DNA of 64,000 nucleotides from assembly GCA_027922465.2 (NCBI GenBank), contig BQMF02000164.1, positions 675,101 through 739,100 of the forward strand, written 5' to 3'. The first letter of the stretch is position 1. Each line of letters starts with the position of its first letter. The notes beneath the pieces were generated by a model that had not been told where the DNA came from, ran no database searches, and saw only the letters and a list, made by a program, of their open reading frames with translations. The stretch is from Turritopsis dohrnii. Taxonomy: Eukaryota; Cnidaria; Hydrozoa; Anthoathecata; Oceaniidae. Positions 24,652 through 36,024 of the stretch are shown one piece after another. Position numbers and translations under genes: made by a program.

Positions 24652-24862
24652 CTCCCTTTCGTTTTGATGCGATAATCTGAAGAAAATTTCTCACGGATGG
24701 TTCCGTTGCGATTTTCAGTTAAGCAAAACCATAGAAATACGAAATACCATTTACGAAATATATATTTCTATGGCAAAACTTATAATCCAGTAATTAACAT
24801 GCAACAGTATATCGCATTAAAACGAGGTGGAGTAATCAAACTGAAATCCAGAAAATGCTTAT

Positions 24863-27800
24863 ATGAGATACGGTCATAATAAACTAGAGATAATCAAAAG
24901 GGTATCAGTGAAGTTTCTTCTATTTATTTTTTCTTTTCTTTTCTTGTATCAAGTTCCAACAATTGCGCCTCGTTTACAAGTAATGAATACCACATCGACA
25001 TCCGTCAATATCAGCTGGCACGACATCTCCTCCCAACAATGGCAGTCAGAAAAATCTCGACGTTTTATAATCAACGTCACTAATGACGCGGCGTCGGTGA
25101 GGACGTTGAATGTCAGGTAGGATGTCGTTAATCTTTTGGAATATTTTTTGGTTTGTTTTGTTTTGTCTGGTTTGTATATGATGGTATACAAAAGCGATAA
25201 GTCCATGTGTGACGTTAGGCTTTAAAATATAACACGTGGTAAGCATGTGTAGACGTCATTATGACGTCAATCACACGTCAGTCACACACCGCGTCATTAG
25301 AGCTCTACTTACGTCGTAAAACGTGAAATGCCGTGTACGCGAATGTTCTTCTTTTCATATCACAACAAAGATTTTTCGTATTTTCTTAGCTATCCAATAT
25401 TTTGGAGGGAGATTAGGAATTTGAGCTACTTCACGACTTACGATATCTCAATGGCATGCTTCAACGAAAATGGTGGCGGACCTTCTGCGCATGTCAGCAT
25501 TCGGACAGAAGAGCATGGTAAAAAAAGTTGTCGTATACAGTGTGTTCCATAATGCTGGAAACGGAAATTTTAAAGCTGTGTTTTTAAAAAAGAGCTGTTT
25601 TTTTAAAAAACTTTTCATTCACATCTTAATCGACCATTAAAAATATGTTTCCAAGACATTTTGCTTATTTTTTCAAAAACTACGTTTTCATTTTTCACAA
25701 AAATATACTATCCGAAAGAACTTGAAAATGGATTTCCAACAGTATTTGTATTTGTATTTCTAAAATATTTATACAGGATTGTCGTTTCAGTATATACATG
25801 TATCTACAATGTAAAACAACTGCTTTCCAAACGAGTCCTGTTTGAGAAAAAGAGAAATTATTATCCAGAAAAAGGTGAAAGATTCGAAGAGATTGATGAG
25901 AGCACGTAATTAACATGATGCAAAATTACGTCTCGATTGCCGAAAATATTGAAATTACCGAATATATAAAAAATCGTAAAATCACAGTAAAAATAATAAA
26001 ACAATAATAAAACAATAAAAAAATTACTTTTAGTGCAGTTCTGAAAAATGATCGCGGAAGGTGTGAGATAGAATACCAATTAAAGTGTAAAAATTATTTT
26101 GAAATTCGGTATATTCATTAAAAAAAAATCAGCTTTTCCAACGTTATGAAACACACTGTATGATACATATCTTACGAGGTTCAGTTTAACCATTATGCCA
26201 AACTACAGTGTGTATCAAAATGTCTTATCCACCAACTTTCAAGGCGTATTTTTCATTACATGTCTGATTAAATATTGTGAATTTTATATCAAAAGAAAGA
26301 GCTTTTCATGCTCTATCCATTAATATAAAATGTTTGCCAAAATATTTGTTCTTCGAAAAGATATTAAAGAAAAACTCAACGATTTGGTTCATTGAATTCT
26401 TAAAAGTCAATTAACTCAATTTACAAACAGAACTTACAGATACAACAGTCTTATCGAAGAAAACTTTAACGGGAAAAAGAGATTTTTGTTTTTTACTAGG
26501 AGACGAAAACTTTCGGTGAGTGAGTTTTCCTCGCCTCTCTAAAGTGGGCTAGCTCTGAATGAAGGAATGGTTGCATTTACCAGTTAAACTGTTATACAAA
26601 ATGAATACTTCCATAAGTGTATTTTTAAAAATATCGAGTCTTTTGGTCTGGGACAGCTGCCAAAAGACGTAATTTGCCTATTAATTTTTGTACTTGTCCT
26701 TATTGTAAATCCTGAATGCATATCATTGTTGGATTTTATTAGCTACTTTTGTATCTTTTGAATTTTTGGACCTAACCTTATTATGACCAACATTAAATAA
26801 AAATGGATGATACATGTCGTTTATTATATGACGCCTACAAGTAGAATCTGAAAAAAAACTCGCGTATTCATTCAATTTTTTCGTTTGTCTGGTTTTAACG
26901 TTGATGACAAAATAAACATTTTTTTGTTTTAGCACCTAAAAAGTTCCCAGCCTCGTTTCAAGTTGTGTTTATATCTAAGAGCTATATAAACGTTACTTGG
27001 CAACCAATGCTTGCTACACATGTTACAGAAGGACTGCTACGCGGATACACTTTGTTTTACAAGGCAATGTACAGTGAAAATGATCTGCTGGCTGTGAAAT
27101 ATTCACACAGAAAATACGAAAAAGATTCTGCCTACGTCAAAAGAAAGCAAAGATATACGAAAGGCTTAGTGCTGGATGAGTAAGTCAAAATACCAGGCTT
27201 TTTAGACATCATCAATATCTAGCATTAACCAAAGGTATTGCTTTAGGCAGAGTGTGACCTTAAAAGGAGTCAACGAAAATGTTTATTCTTTTCAAAATCT
27301 TTTTGGAAATACCTACTACAAGATCAGCATTGCTGCAACAACAATATCAACCGGCAGCCGATCAGAACCAACTGTCGTGTTAACGCTGCCTTCAAGTAAG
27401 ACTTTATAATACTTCATCAATGCTTTCTTAAAGCAACTAACAAAAATACAAAATGATTTTTTCCTATGCAAGTTGAAAAATCACTGTGGCGGAGTGCATT
27501 TCTACGAAAATATATAATACACCATTCCAATGAAAATCTTCTTCGTTGCAAAGATTTTTTTGACGATCTTGCCCACTGGGTTGAGATGTAAATTAAAGAA
27601 AACGGATCAATGATCTATCAAATTAAAACCCCCACAGTTTTCCACAACTATCTAGCCAGGTATAGGAAACTTGATTCCCAATTTCACACTTCCGACCGAC
27701 GCAATTTCCCCTAATCCCTGTCCGTCACTTTCGATACCGTTAAATGTGACTTGTCATGACTAATACTTAAAGACCTCTTACTGTTTACACTGAAATGATA

Positions 27801-30800
27801 AGGGCTTGTCAATCTGACCTCTTCGTGACGTAACCACGATTTATTTCAGCACCGGTCTTATCTGCAATCAACCTAACGTGCGGTGAAACATCACTGACAA
27901 GTATACACATTGAGTGGTCACACGTCCCAAGTGCATATTTACAAGGTATCCTGTTAAAATATACACTATACTACAATGACGGCAACCGAACATTTATGGA
28001 CATTGTTGAGAAACAAGACGACCATGCAGATTTAATGTTTTTGAAGATAGCACACAAGTATCAAGTGTGGCTTACAGCTTCTACCAAGGCAGGAGAAGGG
28101 ATTCCCACAGAAAAGATAACTTGCAAGACAGATGAGTGGGGTAAAAAAGAACTCTTATCTTTTGTAAATAGTCGATTTAGCGCTGTAGGTATTCATTCAG
28201 AGAAACTTGCTGTCCATAAGCAGCAAAATCTATGACTGGGCGTACTTTCTTGCAAATGGGGCGCTTTTTTGCATAAAGAGCGCTTCGTCATATAGGAAGT
28301 CCTTGGAAAGAAGAAAGTAGTCCTGGATTCTACTGGTTAAATCCATTCAAATTCAAATTGATCAAAATGAGACCCTGAAAGAGACCCTGGGTTCGAAGTT
28401 GTCTTACCCCCACATTATGTCGATATAATGTCGTGTTCTTTTAGTCCCTCAAACTTCACCAACAAACCTCTCTGCGACAAGCTTCTACTCACCAACATCT
28501 ACCTACATATACTGGACTGGCATAAACCTCAACAATTCATGGTACGGTGTTCCTAGAGGGTACGCTGTGATTTTCAACCTAATTAAAATCGGTGGTGTTC
28601 ACGTACCCAGGAGGCAAGAAAGAATAGCTTATGTGAAGGATCCGAAAACAACTTCGTTTCATTTAATTGGATTGGAAATGTATGGTGGGTATGAAATCCA
28701 AGTTGCAGGCTACACTAAAACCGGAATAGGAAAACGTAGTGAAACAATTTTTGTTGGTAAGATTCTTAACAAATATTTCCGTTTTATTGCTAATGCTGAA
28801 GCACAGTGGTTGATTTTTACCACTTGAATGTAAAGACTCGCGCTTATTACTGACAACTCGATTATGCTGTAAAATATCTTTCCCCAATTTCCTTTCTCAC
28901 AGACGATATTGTACGTAAACGATTTCTGGGTGAAAATGAACATTTCCATAAGTAGGAGGGTTTGCTGCATCGCGACTCTGTAACCAATGCTGTTAAACCA
29001 TTCTTTCAACTGGCCTGTATTTAGGAAAGTCTTCGCATATTAAGAGAAATGTGTTATAAGTACCTAATCGCAGGGCTGTTGAAGTAAGTTATCTACAGAC
29101 TTTTCACCAGTCGGTGAAAAGCTTCTTTAAATCTTCTGAAAGAACGAGACATAATTCTGAGCCCTCGCTCATTCAAACAAATTTAACAAGGTTTTTACCA
29201 AAAACTTTTAGCTGGTTTGAACTGGTTAAAAATTGGTTACGTAATTCAGTATAATTTATTTTTAGAAACATGTCGAGTTCCACATGAAACCGTGATAATC
29301 AACTATCATCACTCTCCACCGTATGTGATACACAAGACTGGATCTCCTCCTTCAGGGCTGGTTGTACACGAAATGGAGACAGGCATCCTAAAATGCTCAA
29401 AGCATTGTTTGACTTTTAACAAACGCATTTCAGTCGCGTACAATCAGAAACAGCTGCCTATGAAAAACATCACTGCCTTGGACGTGTCTTCTTTTGCCGT
29501 TCCTGTATTCGACAATTCAAGAAAGCTTGGTCGAAACATATTTCTTTTAAATTCTCCAGGATTTGTTCTTTTACACAAGCCAAGTACTGTTGAAGAGAAA
29601 ACTAAGGCAGATGAAAAGATTTTCACTGAGGCTGTTCGTAAGACCCTTGGTTTACTTGTGGTGTTCGTTCTTCTCAACTTGATTTCGGGAACCATTTATT
29701 CATTCACGGTAAGATAATATACATTTGAACGCAACGTCTGTTACGTCGGAAACGTCTGTTACTTTGCTACTCTGTGAAAAAGCAAAGTTTAATTTGGAAG
29801 TATATATTTTGAATAAAACTTTACTTTCTCAGACCGCCATTGAGGAAACACGTGAAAATCATGGTATATCAATAATCCGTATGACTCATGGGATATACTA
29901 CATGGCTACCATAGCAACTACTGTTGGGTTAGTCTTCCAAGTGTCTTTGTTATGCGGGTAATATTGATTGGGATCTTCTATCACTTTTCGAATAAAGATT
30001 TGTCAATTTTCAAGGTCGGGAAGAAAACATAGAGATGTTGAGTACACTCAAAATTTATGGTTGCTTATGATGGAAGCGTAAAACATAGTTGTAGTGTAGT
30101 CTGTCAAATTATTAAAGAAGTTTATTTTTCATGTCTTTAAAAAACCGATTTTTTTTTTCTTGAAAGAAAAGCATTTGAATGAGATTGGAGGTTAAGATGC
30201 TCATATTATGTGACAATTTAGAGTCGATTTATTTTTTATTGTAGTTATGGTAACAAACTGCCATCTTCCACGTGCTGCAATCGCTTATTTCTTTTAATCT
30301 GGATCGGCATGAGCATGATTTTGGCGGCTTTGATCGTCGGTAGATTGACGTCACTTTTGCTTGTATCAATTTATCAAAATGAAAGCCCTAAACACATTAC
30401 GGATAAGGTTTGTTGAAGATATAACTAGCAACTTAGTACGCAGTGTGTTTCATCAAAAACGTCCTGAGAGTGAGGTGGTCATATCAGCATACCATATTCT
30501 CTCTAATAAGCCCCGGTGGGAATGCGAGTTTTTTGAAGAGAGAAAAGCGTGCATCAAAAAGAAAATTTTTCAGGAATCTTTACGTGTAAACCCCCCTTTA
30601 CAGAATTTTCGCTTTTTGTTCAAAGATCTAATAGACCTTTCCCGAATTTCAGTTTAAACACTGAATTGTGGCCGAGTTTCATATCTAACCTCGTTTTTAT
30701 ACAATTCATTGTTCCACTGATTTCATTACTTTATAACTTAATGATAGTCTCTATTATTCCTAATTCCCATTCCAATAATTAGAAGTAGCTAGAATATAAG

Positions 30801-33800
30801 TGATGTTAGACACGACAACTCAGCCACAATGCATCGTTTGAACATGAATTCGGGAAAAGTCTATTACTGCCCGGACGCATATTAATTCCTGAGTTATTGT
30901 TAAGTCACTTTAATAAGCGCCCGAGCGCTTATTGGAGAGGGGCGCTTATAAAAAAAGTTTTGACTAGAGAGTGGCGCTCATTGGAGAGGGGCGCTAATTA
31001 GAGAGAATACGGTATGAGCTAGGAATGAGGTTGTCATATCAGCTACCTCTCTTCGAAATCGAAAAATATGAAAGACAAACATTCTGATAATTACAATAGA
31101 CATTTCCGTTAAGTTCTACTAAGAAAACTACTAATTCCTTTCCCTGGGAACATTGCTTCTCATCCTCGTGTCTTATCAACAGGTTCTTGCATTTTATGGC
31201 AGCAACGACTATCATTGGGCGAAGCGATATTTCCACCAATCACAGCCAGGTAAACAAACGGCCCAATTACATTTTTGCCCAGTCCTTTTCTATCATACCT
31301 TTTTAAACAACGGTTCTATCCTCTGCTGAATATCTTACGTTCGAATGATTGTGTTATCAGAGTGGTCACACGACGAGATCTTCATTCATTTACGGCATGG
31401 ACGACAGCATTATGCTATCATTGATCAATATGCGGTGCAATACTTTCAGTCAACTATAACGCAATACCAATTGTACACTCAACATATCTTTAACAAGGAA
31501 TTCCGAATCGGTTTCTCAGCCTATAACAGATTGGAAAGAATGTACAATTGTCTCCATAGCAACATCGTTCGGCATGAGCAACAGATTTATCAAAACTTAC
31601 TGAAGTTTTTGCATGTAAGACCAATCAACTATTGTTATTTTCAACTAAACAAAGTACCACAATTAGTATTTTTTTCTCGTATTTTCTATTGTACTCAGTC
31701 AGTGGGCAAATTTGTTTGACAATTACTGAAAAGGGGTGAATATACACGATGTTTCAATAAAAATGCTCTTTGTCGCAGTGGATTTCTAGTCATACTTAAC
31801 CTCGGATCTTTTTTAAATGATTAAAAAAATCTGAAATATAGTTTTTACAAAATAGCTTTTATTTTAAGGATACAGTATACGTTCCATACATCAAAAAAAC
31901 CAAAAAAAAATTTTTTTCGGCAATCTACCTAAAAAAGTCTGAATTTTTCAGTGGTAAAGTTGGTTTTATGATTTTTTTACAGAAAAGTCGTTTGTTTCCA
32001 AATAAAAGTTTTTCTCATTCATTAATCGTGATTTTCTTCGATTGATCTTTCGTACATTTCTTGTAAACATGTGTTTTTTAATTTTTTGTTTGAATGAACA
32101 TCATAATTTAAATGGATATCTGTTTAAAATATTGTTAATAATAATATCACCAGCCAAGGTGTTAATCTATGTCATGATCATATTGAAGGTGTGATCTTTT
32201 GCAAAACTTTTAAAACGCTTTTTCGCAGCGTTCGTTTTTTAACACGGTTCCTACTACATTTTGAGTCCCATTTACAAAACTAAAAAAGCTCTGCTAAGGA
32301 GACTGCCAGCATGTTCAAGCATATAGATTTTTCTAAAACCGGTTTTTGCTTTTTTTCCGAAAAGTGAACCATTCCCAAGTTATTAGTAAATAAAGTTAAA
32401 GTTTGGACGGAAAGAATTCACTTTTCAGGAAAAATGAAATAACTTGAAAATGAGGCTTTTTCAAAAAATAAAAAATTAACCGTTTTTACCCACATCTTTT
32501 GTGATTCTGACAAGAGTGGAATGAGCACTGGAAACTAAGTAGTTTTGTAAATGGAGTTGCTTTTGTGAAGACGGGGTGTAAAATTTCCAAGCCTTCTACA
32601 TTTTTACTAGTACAAAATTTTCAAATAACATTAATATCATTCGATAGCTTATAAAAAATGCTTTTCAGTGATATATAATATAACAAATATTTATTCATAG
32701 TTGGCAAAAAAAATGAATTTTAAAAAACTATGCTCAAAACGTATACTGTATCCTTAAGTACAGGCTCGAGCGTTGATAGTAAGCGGAATTCATTAATTTA
32801 AAGCGATTTAATAGTCTCTAAAACGCAACCTCGACCTGGGTTCGATACACATTGGTTGTAATGTGACTAAAAAACTGAATGCACGAGACATAATTTCTTC
32901 GGGCCACCTTTTATAAAAATTACACAGATTTTGTGTAATTTTCATGTCACGTGATCACAGGGTCTTCTTTGCCGCTATCCGTATATCTAGAAGGCAACAG
33001 ACCCTGGGTTCGAGGTTGTCTAAAACGTTGAAATAATGTCACACATCGTGTTGCTTGTTATTTTTAGGCCAATAAATTCGAACAAACTTTTGGTGATGAG
33101 CATAAACACCAAATAACCAAACTTATAAATCCTGAAGGAAGGATTTTTAAGTACGCGCTCACATGCTCCAGCATCTTGTTGTGTGTAGCATTTGTGGCTG
33201 GAACATTTTATGAGATGGTAAGTTGGGCCAAGTCCAAAAGAAGAAAAGCAAGAATAGCGAGTGAAAGAGGTTTGTTGACTTTGAAATTTTCAAATATTTC
33301 TTTGTTATTGCCCAATGGGAAAGTTTCTCGAATAACCAATGTGGAAGAGTACGTTTTCATAGAAATGTCAATAAAATTGCTCTTCATCGCAGTGACTTCT
33401 TAACGACTTTACCCACTACTGGGGTTAGCTCAGAATAACGGTTCTTTTTCAAAACAGTAAATCCATTCTGTTAGTATTGGCACTTGGTTACCAGTCCTAA
33501 TCTCGCTCACCGATAGTTTACTACAGAAACTACATGTTAATAATGTTTGGGTAAACGAAACTTTTTCCTTAGAACGTATTGAAAACAGATATTCTCAACT
33601 AAAAGAGCTAAGAAAAGAACTGTTGGAATTGGTGAAACACATGGCCGACTCATCAGAAAGTACCCTGAACAATCTTCAGTACAAACACCTGGTTGAACTA
33701 ATAGCGATGAGGAGTTATCTATCCAAGAAGCTAAAGATCAATTTGAAGTATGTCATGCAGTCTGACGTAATTCTTCCCTATGAATCACCAGAGCAAGACT

Positions 33801-33844
33801 ACTTTGGGAATTGCACAACGGAACATCAAAGAGATACTGCTTGA
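24863..33844 (+). CDS. FN3-domain iGluR-like receptor with K+-channel pore (TVGYGN)
   Basis: Thirteen phase-consistent exons: 24863-25116, 25408-25517, 26933-27179, 27247-27395, 27850-28140, 28445-28756, 29266-29708, 29833-29927, 30245-30407, 31183-31249, 31361-31614, 33068-33269 and 33573-33844; 952 residues, TGA stop. Residues 1-30 form a signal peptide (core KFLLFIFSFLFLY). Four fibronectin III domains span about 31-454. A shortened S1 lobe (about 455-580, with SPPYVIHKTG) is followed by TM1 581-602. A re-entrant pore ends in TVGYGN at 632-637, and TM2 is 648-674. An S2 lobe follows (676-810; YGSNDYHWAKRYFHQS, then HYAIIDQYAVQYF), then TM3 824-844 with a basic KSKRRKAR flank, and a helical tail. 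The order S1-TM-pore-TM-S2-TM is that of ionotropic glutamate receptors; TVGYG is the K+-selective filter. I did not see the usual S1 ligand-binding Arg. The start could instead be an upstream exon. Confidence 0.88.
27477..27583. repeat. CCCACTGGG-type MITE
   Basis: It carries AAAAATCACTGTGGCGGAGTGCATTTCTA and TGACGATCTTGCCCACTGGG ends. It lies in the intron between FN3 domains 2 and 3 of the receptor gene. Confidence 0.65.
30489..31015. mobile_element. MITE with ATACCGTATTCTCTCTAATAAGCGCC-type ends, split by an insertion
   Basis: The left end (ATACCATATTCTCTCTAATAAG) and right end (CTAATTAGAGAGAATACGGTAT) are inverted copies. GGGCGCTTAT and GGAGAGGGGCGCT repeats are inside. A second MITE (30633-30862) is nested within it. 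All of it lies in the receptor intron between exons 9 and 10. Ends resemble the 9527-9857 element. Confidence 0.75.
30633..30862. mobile_element. Nested MITE with TTTCCCGAATTTC ends
   Basis: Left AGACCTTTCCCGAATTTCAG and right GAATTCGGGAAAAGTCT are inverted ends. TGTGGCCGAGTTTCAT on the left faces CAGCCACAATG on the right. It is the same family as 17460-17672 and 63088-63318. Confidence 0.75.
31698..31785. repeat. Partial CCCACTGGG-type MITE
   Basis: It holds the CAGTGGGCAAATTTGTTTGACAAT end and the TTTCAATAAAAATGCTCTTTG core. It sits 84 bp after receptor exon 11. Confidence 0.6.
31786..33067 (+). other. Long receptor intron 11 (3' part), no gene
   Basis: AT-rich intron sequence. TACAGTATACGTTCCATAC near 31870 and AACGTATACTGTATCCTTAA at 32738-32757 are inverted, with AAAAAACC/AATTTTTTT-type stretches between, so a degenerate element of about 0.9 kb probably lies at 31868-32757. 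A copy of the GGGTTCGAGGTTG foldback is at 32950-33022. Confidence 0.45.
33315..33425. repeat. CCCACTGGG-type MITE
   Basis: CCCAATGGGAAAGTTTCTCG on the left and TTCTTAACGACTTTACCCAC(T) on the right enclose the CATAGAAAT and AATTGCTCTTCATCGCAGTGA arms. It lies in the last receptor intron. Confidence 0.6.
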
Positions 33845-34422
33845 GACATTGATTGCGAAAAATGCTGAATTTGTGAACGCCAACCTCTTACCCAGGACTC
33901 CTTATCTTTTCGAAATACTGGATGACAGAACCTCCTTGGTGCTGCATAATTATATTCCAAAGAGAAAAATCGACAATGTATATATCGATACCATAAAAGG
34001 GCGTAATTTTTCACCATGTCTTTACTACCTTACTTATGCTAATTCGCTCAATCTGAAATTAGCGCAGAGCTTGGCTGCGCGAATTTTATTCCGCGCGAAT
34101 TTCAGGCTGCGCGAATAAGAGAAGGAAAGAGAAAAGAAAGGAAAAAAAACACGAGAAAAAAAAGTCAAATTACTTGTTCTCAAATATATTCTTTGTTGAA
34201 ATGGTTACAAATAATGAAAAGAATATGCACCTATCACCATTCAAAATCATCAAATTTTTCTTGATGTTCTTCTTCTATAGGAAATTCTTGTGTGAAATTC
34301 TTCATCTTTTCAAATATTATATCACTACTATCTCCTTTCTTAATGATATGTGTGATATGTATTTTTAGCCCATCTTGAGGCAGAGGACTTCGCCGGAATT
34401 TTGTTTCCCTTACGACTGGCGA

Positions 34423-34647
34423 TAAGGGATTGCTCACAAATGACATCAACTGTTAGGGGGAGGGGGGGTTATGCTGAAGTTGACGCTGGTTGACGGGGGA
34501 GGGGGTGGGGGTCTCTTTCCAAAAGATGACGTCAACTCAGGGGGAGGGGGTAAAGCGAAGTTGACGCAGGTGGGGGGGGGGGGGGGGGGGGGGGGGGGGT
34601 CAAAAATCTTGAAAAAATGGTTGACGTCATTTGTGAACAATCCCTAA
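34423..34647. mobile_element. MITE with G-rich centre and a 28-G run
   Basis: TAAGGGATTGCTCACAAATGACATCAA and its inverse TTGACGTCATTTGTGAACAATCCCTAA are the ends. The centre repeats GTTGACGC(T/A)GG and GGGGGAGGGGG blocks and has G at every position of 34572-34599. The proline-rich minus-strand ORF here is a shadow of the G runs. Confidence 0.8.
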
Positions 34648-34660
34648 GCAACCACCATAC

Positions 34661-35058
34661 TTAAAGAAAAAAGAACAGAATCGAGATATTTTCTCTAGGG
34701 ATATGTCCTACCAAGCTCTGTTTTATTACTTTTCCTGGTAAATTTGCGCAAATGCCGATTGCATAAGGATCGGTTAAGTTTTGATACGTTTGATTGTACT
34801 TTGGTCGCCAAATCTCTCCGAAAACATGATAACCTCTACTAGCACAAAGTACTTCCACAGAATCGCCTTCTAATTCGTCAGTTTCTTCCACATATTTTCT
34901 TCGATCGTCACTGTCGTAATTTTCTGTTCATTTCTTTTCTCTCCACTCCCCACCTCTACAACAACGTCTTTATCTGGTTTGGGAGAATCAGTGTTTTCAT
35001 CGGTAGAAAATTCTAGGGAATCACATTTTTTACACAGCGAAACTTGTTGAAAAGCCAC
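34661..35058 (-). pseudogene. HIRAN-like protein fragment from a transposon
   Basis: Two overlapping minus-strand frames (35058-34870 and 34891-34661) appear to be one gene split by a single frameshift near 34885. The first has a CxxC pair and an acidic, basic linker. The second reads GYHVFGEIWRPKYNQTY, then DPYAIGI and VGHIPRENIS. That pattern belongs to the HIRAN-like module found in repetitive invertebrate genes. Its role in the element is unknown; HIRAN domains in SMARCA3/HLTF bind DNA ends. Confidence 0.55.
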
Positions 35059-35280
35059 CCATCCTGGAAAAGCTTCTGAGCTACTGGAATTGAGTATCCA
35101 ATGATTAATTGCATACAGGCTTTTTGTACTTTTAAAATTGATATTTTCATTAAATTCTCTTGTTTATTATCCCTTTCAATAATTTTGAAATGCGCGAATT
35201 ATTGACCTGCGCGCATTTGAGCGTAAGTAAGGTATTCGAAGGTAATAAATTAGTATAAATTATTTATACCCTGGTTTATA

Positions 35281-35455
35281 ACCTTGTACCCAGGCCTTCT
35301 CGCTTATTCGATATATGGACGGATAGGCAAGAAACCCTGGGAATTGAGGATGCCTTGTATATTGGTGAAGATATAAATTCACACAAAAGAATGTTCAGAA
35401 CAACCTCGAACCCAGAGTTGGCAAGAAAAGGCAAGAGACCCTGGGTTCGAGGTTG
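35281..35455. repeat. Two foldback copies of the CCTGGGTTCGAGGTTG family
   Basis: 35281-35350 (CTTGTACCCAGG, then TCGATATATGGACGGATAG and CAAGAAACCCTGGG) and 35401-35455 (AACCTCGAACCCAGAG, then GAGACCCTGGGTTCGAGGTTG) are inverted pairs of the same family as 24575-24651. Confidence 0.6.
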
Positions 35456-35479
35456 TGTTAACAGTTGAGAAACAAATAC

Positions 35480-35996
35480 AATTTATCAATTACGTAAGGC
35501 GCGTAGCGCCGCAATGTAATTGAGATTTTATGAATATAAAATTGAAATACGATTTAATATTGGATAATCGAGCCCATTCCCGCAATAATGGTACCCCGAG
35601 AGAAGCGTTCGCGGAACCCAACAATGCATCTTTTGTTGCCTCAAACCGGCAAAATCAAGGTAGAGTGGGGCAAGGTAAAAGACAATAACAAATATATAAT
35701 AAAATAATCTTTTCTCTAAAAGTAATCACGTTCTGGAATGATAATTACTTCCACGATAGTTGTTACGGTAGCCTAAAAACAATAAATAAAGTCATGTTTG
35801 CAAAAAAAGTTTAAATGTATGGGGCAGGTGGGCGGGACAATATTAAATCGTATTTCAATTTTATATTCATAAAATCTCAATTACATTGCGGCGCTACGCG
35901 CCTTACGTAATTGATAAATTTTATTTCATATAAAATTTCCATACGATTTAATATTGGATAATCGAGCCCATTCTCCTTCATAATGGTACCCCGAGC
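35480..35996. repeat. DIRS-type inverted and internal complementary repeats
   Basis: A block at 35480-35600 contains the palindrome GGCGCGTAGCGCC, then CGATTTAATATTGGATAATC and GGTACCCCGAG. Its first part returns inverted at 35839-35920, and its second part returns in direct order at 35933-35996. This split arrangement, just 3' of a tyrosine-recombinase ORF, is what DIRS elements use instead of LTRs. Confidence 0.75.
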
Positions 35997-36024
35997 TTCG
36001 CAATTTCTCAGTTCAAAGCAAAAC

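Larger units (their letters stand above)
34028..35232. mobile_element. 1.2-kb TA-flanked transposon carrying a HIRAN-like ORF
   Basis: CCTTACTTATGCTnAnTTCG at 34028 is the inverse of TTTGAGCGTAAGTAAGG ending at 35232. TA flanks both ends (34026-34027, 35233-35234). GCGCGAAT-type words recur inside each end (34077-34110, 35190-35212). It contains a frameshifted HIRAN-like ORF and a separate inserted MITE with a G28 run. Confidence 0.7.

Noticed and set aside
34446..34640. Proline-rich minus-strand ORF
   Set aside because: It is produced by G homopolymers inside a MITE.
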